10,081 nucleotides of DNA from Candidatus Omnitrophota bacterium (GTDB lineage Bacteria > Omnitrophota > Gorgyraeia > Pluralincolimonadales > Pluralincolimonadaceae): contig JAQUSA010000022.1 in assembly GCA_028715315.1 (NCBI GenBank), positions 1-10,081 on the forward strand. Reading direction: 5' to 3'. Below the pieces are notes generated by a model. That model did no database searches, had not been told where the DNA came from, and saw nothing but the letters and a program-made list of their open reading frames with translations. Shown piece by piece: positions 6,612 through 10,081 of this stretch. Positions within the stretch are counted from its first letter, which is position 1; each line of letters opens with the position of its first letter. The translations under genes were made by a program, and so were the position numbers.

Positions 6612-7555
6612 AAGCCGTCTTCAACGAACTTCCCGGAGAATTCCTCGATAAGATCAAGGCGATTTATCCCTCCGTCTTCCCTAAGGTCTGCGAGACCTTC
6701 CTGCACAAGAAAGAGCAGACATTCAGGATTAACTCGCTTAAGACGGCGCTGCCGGAATTGAAGGAGGACCTGGACAGGCAGGGCATCAGGTACAGGGAGC
6801 TTCACTGGCCGAAGGGAAGCTTCATCCTGAGGTCGGAGAACAAGGAAATCCAGAGGAGCGCGGCGTATATTGACGGTAAGATATACATGCAGAATGTCTC
6901 GAGCATGATACCGCCGTTATTGCTCGAACCTAAGAAGGGCGAGAAGATACTTGACCTCTGCGCGGCGCCGGGCGCTAAGACGAGCGAGATCGCTTCGCTG
7001 GCGGGCAGGGAGATCGAGCTCATAGCGATGGAGAAGTTGGGTATACGCTACCAGAAGCTCCTCGCTACGCTGAGGATCCAGGGCGTAGATTTCGCGAAGA
7101 CGCTCATGGAGGACGGGATCGAGGCGGGCAGGCGCTACCCGGGCTATTTCGACAAGGTGATGGTCGACGCGCCGTGCTCTGGCGAGGCCCTGTTCTATAT
7201 GAGGGACCCGAGGTCGTTCAAGCCCTGGAGCCAAAAGAGGGTGAAGGAACTGTCGCATACCCAGAAGGTCCTGATCTTTTCCGGAATAACAGCGCTTAAG
7301 CCCGGAGGCGAGCTGGTATACTCAACGTGCACGTTCTCGCCCGAGGAGAACGAGGAAGTGGTGGACTGGGCATTGAAGAAATTCGAGGGCCTGCGCCTCA
7401 TGCCGGCGGACATGCCGCTCCCGAATAAGTCGCGCGGGCTCGCGTCATGGGAAGGAAAAGGCTTTTCGAAGGAGATGGGGATGACGATGAGAGTGCTGCC
7501 GAATGATTATATGGAAGGTTTCTATATTGCAAAAATGAAGAAGGAGAAGATATGA
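6608..7555 (+). CDS. RsmB/NOP family RNA 5-methylcytosine methyltransferase
   Basis: This 315-residue protein is a class I SAM methyltransferase of the NOL1/NOP2/Sun group, which methylates C5 of cytosine in rRNA or tRNA. An N-terminal recognition part (about 36-108) includes FRINSLK and YMQNVSSMIPPLLL, as in NOP2-like enzymes. The SAM motif is ILDLCAAPGAKTSEIA (114-129), with Ala where AAPGGKT is usual. Motif IV is VDAPCSGEALF with C190, and motif VI is VYSTCTFSPEENEEVV with the catalytic C241. Both cysteines of the two-cysteine mechanism are therefore present. It lacks the N-terminal NusB-like domain of E. coli RsmB and the long C-terminal extension of RsmF, so it resembles shorter archaeal/NOP2-like forms and I do not give a gene symbol. 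The site modified cannot be read from the sequence. ATG 6608 overlaps the previous stop (ATGA), and its own stop is overlapped by the next gene. Confidence 0.9.
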   Translation: MKAVFNELPGEFLDKIKAIYPSVFPKVCETFLHKKEQTFRINSLKTALPELKEDLDRQGIRYRELHWPKGSFILRSENKEIQRSAAYIDGKIYMQNVSSMIPPLLLEPKKGEKILDLCAAPGAKTSEIASLAGREIELIAMEKLGIRYQKLLATLRIQGVDFAKTLMEDGIEAGRRYPGYFDKVMVDAPCSGEALFYMRDPRSFKPWSQKRVKELSHTQKVLIFSGITALKPGGELVYSTCTFSPEENEEVVDWALKKFEGLRLMPADMPLPNKSRGLASWEGKGFSKEMGMTMRVLPNDYMEGFYIAKMKKEKI

Positions 7556-8799
7556 GGGCCGGATACGCGGCAGGGCTGCTCATATTCGCTGCGATCTTGA
7601 GCGGGATAGTGCTCAGATATTCAAATATTGATAACGCAGGGCGGAGAAGCCCCGATGAACTTGCTTACACGTGGCAGGCTAATCATATTATCGGGGAGAA
7701 GATCGCGGGAACGAGATCTCTGGTACAGATCTATAATAACGACAAAAAACTATGGGTCCTTCCAAATCCCACAAGGATCGGGTATCTCTGGCCGCTTTCG
7801 TATTTCATGGAGGCGACGGGGTTTTTCGATTACCGGGCCGGATCATATTTTTCTACGATCTTCAGCGTAGTGTCGATATTATTGATCACAGCGTTCGCCC
7901 TCAGGTATTTAAACAAGTGGGTTGCCTTGTATGCCGTGCTGGCCTTAGGCGTCTCGCCTATGGAGCTTGCCGTTTCTATGAGGGCATGGGCGGACGCTTT
8001 TTGCGGATGTCTCGGCCTGTTGTTGGTGTTCCTTACGGTCAGTTGCATAAAAAATGAAGGAAAGCTTACGAAGGTGTTCCCGTTCGTTCTGACCGGGACG
8101 TATTATTTTATGGTGAAGGAAGCCGGTGTATTGTTATATCTCCTGTGCGGATTCTGGCTGTTGTCATCATTGGCGGCAAGAAAGATGTTCGGCAGGATGG
8201 TATCGACGCTCCTGCTGATGACTGCCGCTTCCGCGGCCGGGATATGTTTTATGGCTTATTCCCTCGGCGGAATAGGCAGTATGTTCGAGGTAATCAGGCA
8301 TATATCGGAAGCGATGCCTTTTAATCAATATGCAGTGAGCTACCAGTCCGGCCCGTGGTATAATATTATTTACGGCCTGTTTATCCTGAGCCCTCTGAAC
8401 GTATTGCTTTGTGCGGCCGGTATGGCGGGTTTTGCCGCTGACCTGTTAAAGGGCAATCGCGGCCCGGAGGGCGTTGACAGATGGGTAGCGGGCGGGCTTA
8501 TGGCTATTCTGACGGCTTACGTGATAGTAATGACTTGGGCACCGTATTGCCAGAACGTAAGGTATTTGAGCCCGGTATACGGGATCTTTTATCTTGTTAG
8601 CGGTATAGGTGCGTGGTATGTGTATCTGTATCTCAAGACCAGGTTTAAGGCGGCGGACCTTAAGGTCATGGTCTGCCTGATGGTTGCGGTCGCGGTGTTT
8701 TCTGCCATGAGCGATTACGGGTATTTCAGGAAGGCATTACATAAGATGAAGATCGTGGATATCACTCTCAAAGCCCTCGAATCGAGGCCAAGGTTCTGA
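7552..8799 (+). CDS. Integral membrane GT-C glycosyltransferase (GT39/ArnT-like)
   Basis: This 415-residue, strongly hydrophobic protein has about 9-10 predicted transmembrane helices. The first is at about 4-21. The loop after it carries R-S-P-D-E (32-36), matching the acidic D-E motif of the first outer loop in GT-C enzymes such as PMT, ArnT and PglZ-like sugar transferases. These use polyisoprenyl-phosphate sugars on the outer face of the membrane. A later loop contains RYLSPVYGIFYL, typical of the same group. The central region has SPMELAVSMRAWADAF near 133-148, which also fits. The acceptor is unknown: lipid A, a wall polymer or a protein are all possible. ATG 7552 overlaps the previous stop (ATGA) and has AAGGAG at 7541-7546. 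The next gene holds a GT2 domain of the type that makes polyisoprenyl-phosphate sugars, which fits as a donor supplier. Its codon use is more AT-rich than that of the genes upstream. Confidence 0.82.
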   Translation: MRAGYAAGLLIFAAILSGIVLRYSNIDNAGRRSPDELAYTWQANHIIGEKIAGTRSLVQIYNNDKKLWVLPNPTRIGYLWPLSYFMEATGFFDYRAGSYFSTIFSVVSILLITAFALRYLNKWVALYAVLALGVSPMELAVSMRAWADAFCGCLGLLLVFLTVSCIKNEGKLTKVFPFVLTGTYYFMVKEAGVLLYLLCGFWLLSSLAARKMFGRMVSTLLLMTAASAAGICFMAYSLGGIGSMFEVIRHISEAMPFNQYAVSYQSGPWYNIIYGLFILSPLNVLLCAAGMAGFAADLLKGNRGPEGVDRWVAGGLMAILTAYVIVMTWAPYCQNVRYLSPVYGIFYLVSGIGAWYVYLYLKTRFKAADLKVMVCLMVAVAVFSAMSDYGYFRKALHKMKIVDITLKALESRPRF

Positions 8800-8806
8800 C
8801 GGTAAT

Positions 8807-10081
8807 ATGATAGAGACTAAGTGTAACCTTTGCGAATCTGACAGCTATTATCCAGTTTACGCGGATCGGCACATGGATAGCGTAAATGCGAGACTTGTCA
8901 GGTGCCGCCGCTGCGGGCTGGTGTATACCAACCCGAGATTGCCCGATAAGGACATCTATAATAAGCTGTGTTCGGAGCCGTATCTCGGCGAAAAAGAGGG
9001 CCGCCGCCTTACGGCAGCCGTGATCTTAAAGGCCCTTAAATCCGTAAGGAAGAATGGCCGTTTGCTCGATGTAGGCTGCCGGGATGATGTGTTTGCCGTA
9101 GAGGCGCGTAAGGATGGATGGGAATCGGTGCTGTCTGATCCTTTTCAGGGGACGCCGGGACGGGATTACCCGTATAATTATTTCGACGCCATAGTCATTA
9201 ATGGTGTTATTGAACACCTGCCGGATCCTAAGGCTTTCATTATTGGGTTGAAGAGGTCGCTTAAAGCGGATGGCATACTATATATAAACACTCCGGATAT
9301 CAACAGCATAGCCAGCAGGATCTTTAAGACCCGTTGGTGGGGTGTCAAGGAATCCCGCATTTACTATTTTACGAAATCCACCCTTACCGGTATGTTGGAG
9401 GGCTGCGGTTTTGTCCCCGTGATCACAAGAGGATATTCTCGTTATTTTACCGTGGGCTATCTTCTCAACAGGTTGAAAAACTATAGTTTGCCATTGTACC
9501 GTGCGGCCGCACTTTTGATGGGGCATGATCTTATGAAGGACAGGATAGTGCGGGTCAACCTGGGAGACCAGGTGGAGATATATTGCAGGAAGGCAAGAAG
9601 GCTGGAGTATCTGGATGAGCTGGAGAGTCCGGTCCATGCCGACAAAAAGGAGAACGCGAAGGTCATTGCGGTGCTTCCCGCCTACAATGCTGCGGATACT
9701 CTTGAGAGAACCATTGCCGACATACCGCTGGATGTTGTCGATGAAATAATTCTTGTCGATGACGTCAGCGGCGATGATACCGTAAAGATCGCGGAAAAAC
9801 TGGGACTCAAGGTTTACAGGCACAAAAAGAGGACCGGCTACGGAGGGAACCAGAAGACTTGTTACGAAAAGGCGCTTGAGCTTGGCTCCGACATCACGAT
9901 AATGGTACATCCCGATTACCAGTATGACCCTAAGATAATACCGCAGCTGGTCGAGCCCATAATCGCCGGCAGGGCAGACGCCGTATTCGGCTCGCGCATG
10001 ATGAAGGGCGGCGCCCTCATCGGCGGGATGCCCCCATGGAAACACAACGCGAACATATTATTGACCGCGATCGAGAACGTT
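8807..10081 (+). CDS. Fusion of zinc-ribbon SAM methyltransferase and GT2 glycosyltransferase, 3' end cut
   Basis: A single frame runs from ATG 8807 to the window end with no stop, giving 425 visible residues. The N-terminus has a C-x2-C...C-x2-C zinc ribbon (C6, C9, C33, C36), as in many sugar or lipid methyltransferases of envelope clusters. A class I methyltransferase domain follows: LLDVGC (86-91), FDAIVINGVIEHLPDP (126-141), and LKADGILYINTPD near 152. The SAM loop is unusual: GCRDD replaces the normal G-C-G-x-G, and the region between D111 and F126 is short. From about 284 the frame continues into a GT2 domain: VIAVLPAYN (286-294), ILVDD with D318 and D319, GYGGN, and HPDYQYDP with D370, followed by AVFGSRMM. 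This is the dolichol-phosphate-mannose or glucose synthase-like type. It starts 7 bases after the previous stop; the Shine-Dalgarno is weak. The codon reading is continuous across the junction (9602-9690), so I see no frameshift. It may make the polyisoprenyl-phosphate sugar used by the upstream membrane transferase. Confidence 0.86.
   Translation, partial: MIETKCNLCESDSYYPVYADRHMDSVNARLVRCRRCGLVYTNPRLPDKDIYNKLCSEPYLGEKEGRRLTAAVILKALKSVRKNGRLLDVGCRDDVFAVEARKDGWESVLSDPFQGTPGRDYPYNYFDAIVINGVIEHLPDPKAFIIGLKRSLKADGILYINTPDINSIASRIFKTRWWGVKESRIYYFTKSTLTGMLEGCGFVPVITRGYSRYFTVGYLLNRLKNYSLPLYRAAALLMGHDLMKDRIVRVNLGDQVEIYCRKARRLEYLDELESPVHADKKENAKVIAVLPAYNAADTLERTIADIPLDVVDEIILVDDVSGDDTVKIAEKLGLKVYRHKKRTGYGGNQKTCYEKALELGSDITIMVHPDYQYDPKIIPQLVEPIIAGRADAVFGSRMMKGGALIGGMPPWKHNANILLTAIENV

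Noticed and set aside
9278..10045. 255-codon open frame on the minus strand
   Set aside because: It lies antisense to the methyltransferase-GT2 fusion, whose motifs and codon pattern are clear. The minus-strand protein shows no recognisable domain and is explained by the coding bias of the plus strand.

Overview
The window is a tightly packed bacterial segment with ten genes, all on the plus strand. The first gene is cut by the left edge and the last by the right edge. Most neighbours overlap by 4 to 20 bases or are separated by fewer than 10; the largest gap is 33 bases (1209-1241). I see no tRNA, rRNA, CRISPR array, insertion sequence, internal terminator or convincing promoter. It looks like the inside of one long co-directional, translationally coupled block. 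High GC, frequent ATA and AGG codons, ATGA overlaps and the mix of families suggest an uncultured lineage such as Omnitrophota or a relative. That assignment is a low-confidence inference, since no phylogenetic marker is present.

Layout. (1) 1-1208: a DUF1846/UPF0371 protein lacking its N-terminus. (2) 1242-2642: a PurF-like amidophosphoribosyltransferase whose glutaminase domain has lost Cys1 (it begins Met-Ser-Gly) and other glutamine-binding residues, while the PRPP loop and the Fe-S-type cysteines remain. (3) 2639-3286: an unrecognised helical protein with an HTH-like segment. (4) 3283-4047: an unrecognised secreted protein. (5) 4040-5386: a six-helix membrane protein with a SpoIIE/RsbU-type PP2C phosphatase domain. 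(6) 5396-5869: a small YvlD/phage-holin-4 family membrane protein. (7) 5850-6611: a SpoU/TrmH (RlmB-type) rRNA 2'-O-methyltransferase. (8) 6608-7555: an RsmB/NOP-type RNA m5C methyltransferase. (9) 7552-8799: a GT-C (GT39/ArnT-like) membrane glycosyltransferase. (10) 8807-10081 and beyond: an in-frame fusion of a zinc-ribbon SAM methyltransferase with a GT2 glycosyltransferase.

How the genes fit together. Genes 1-2 may form a metabolic pair of unknown chemistry. Gene 5 is a signalling output protein with a secreted protein just before it, but no sigma or anti-sigma partner is visible. Genes 7-8 are an RNA-modification pair. Genes 9-10 look like the start of a polyisoprenyl-linked sugar or cell-envelope glycan cluster. 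Base composition drops from about 7.6 kb onward, which fits an accessory envelope region attached to a core block.

The most interesting signals are the Cys-less PurF-like protein beside DUF1846, and the methyltransferase-GT2 fusion with a degenerate SAM motif. No feature proves a new defence or mobile system here.
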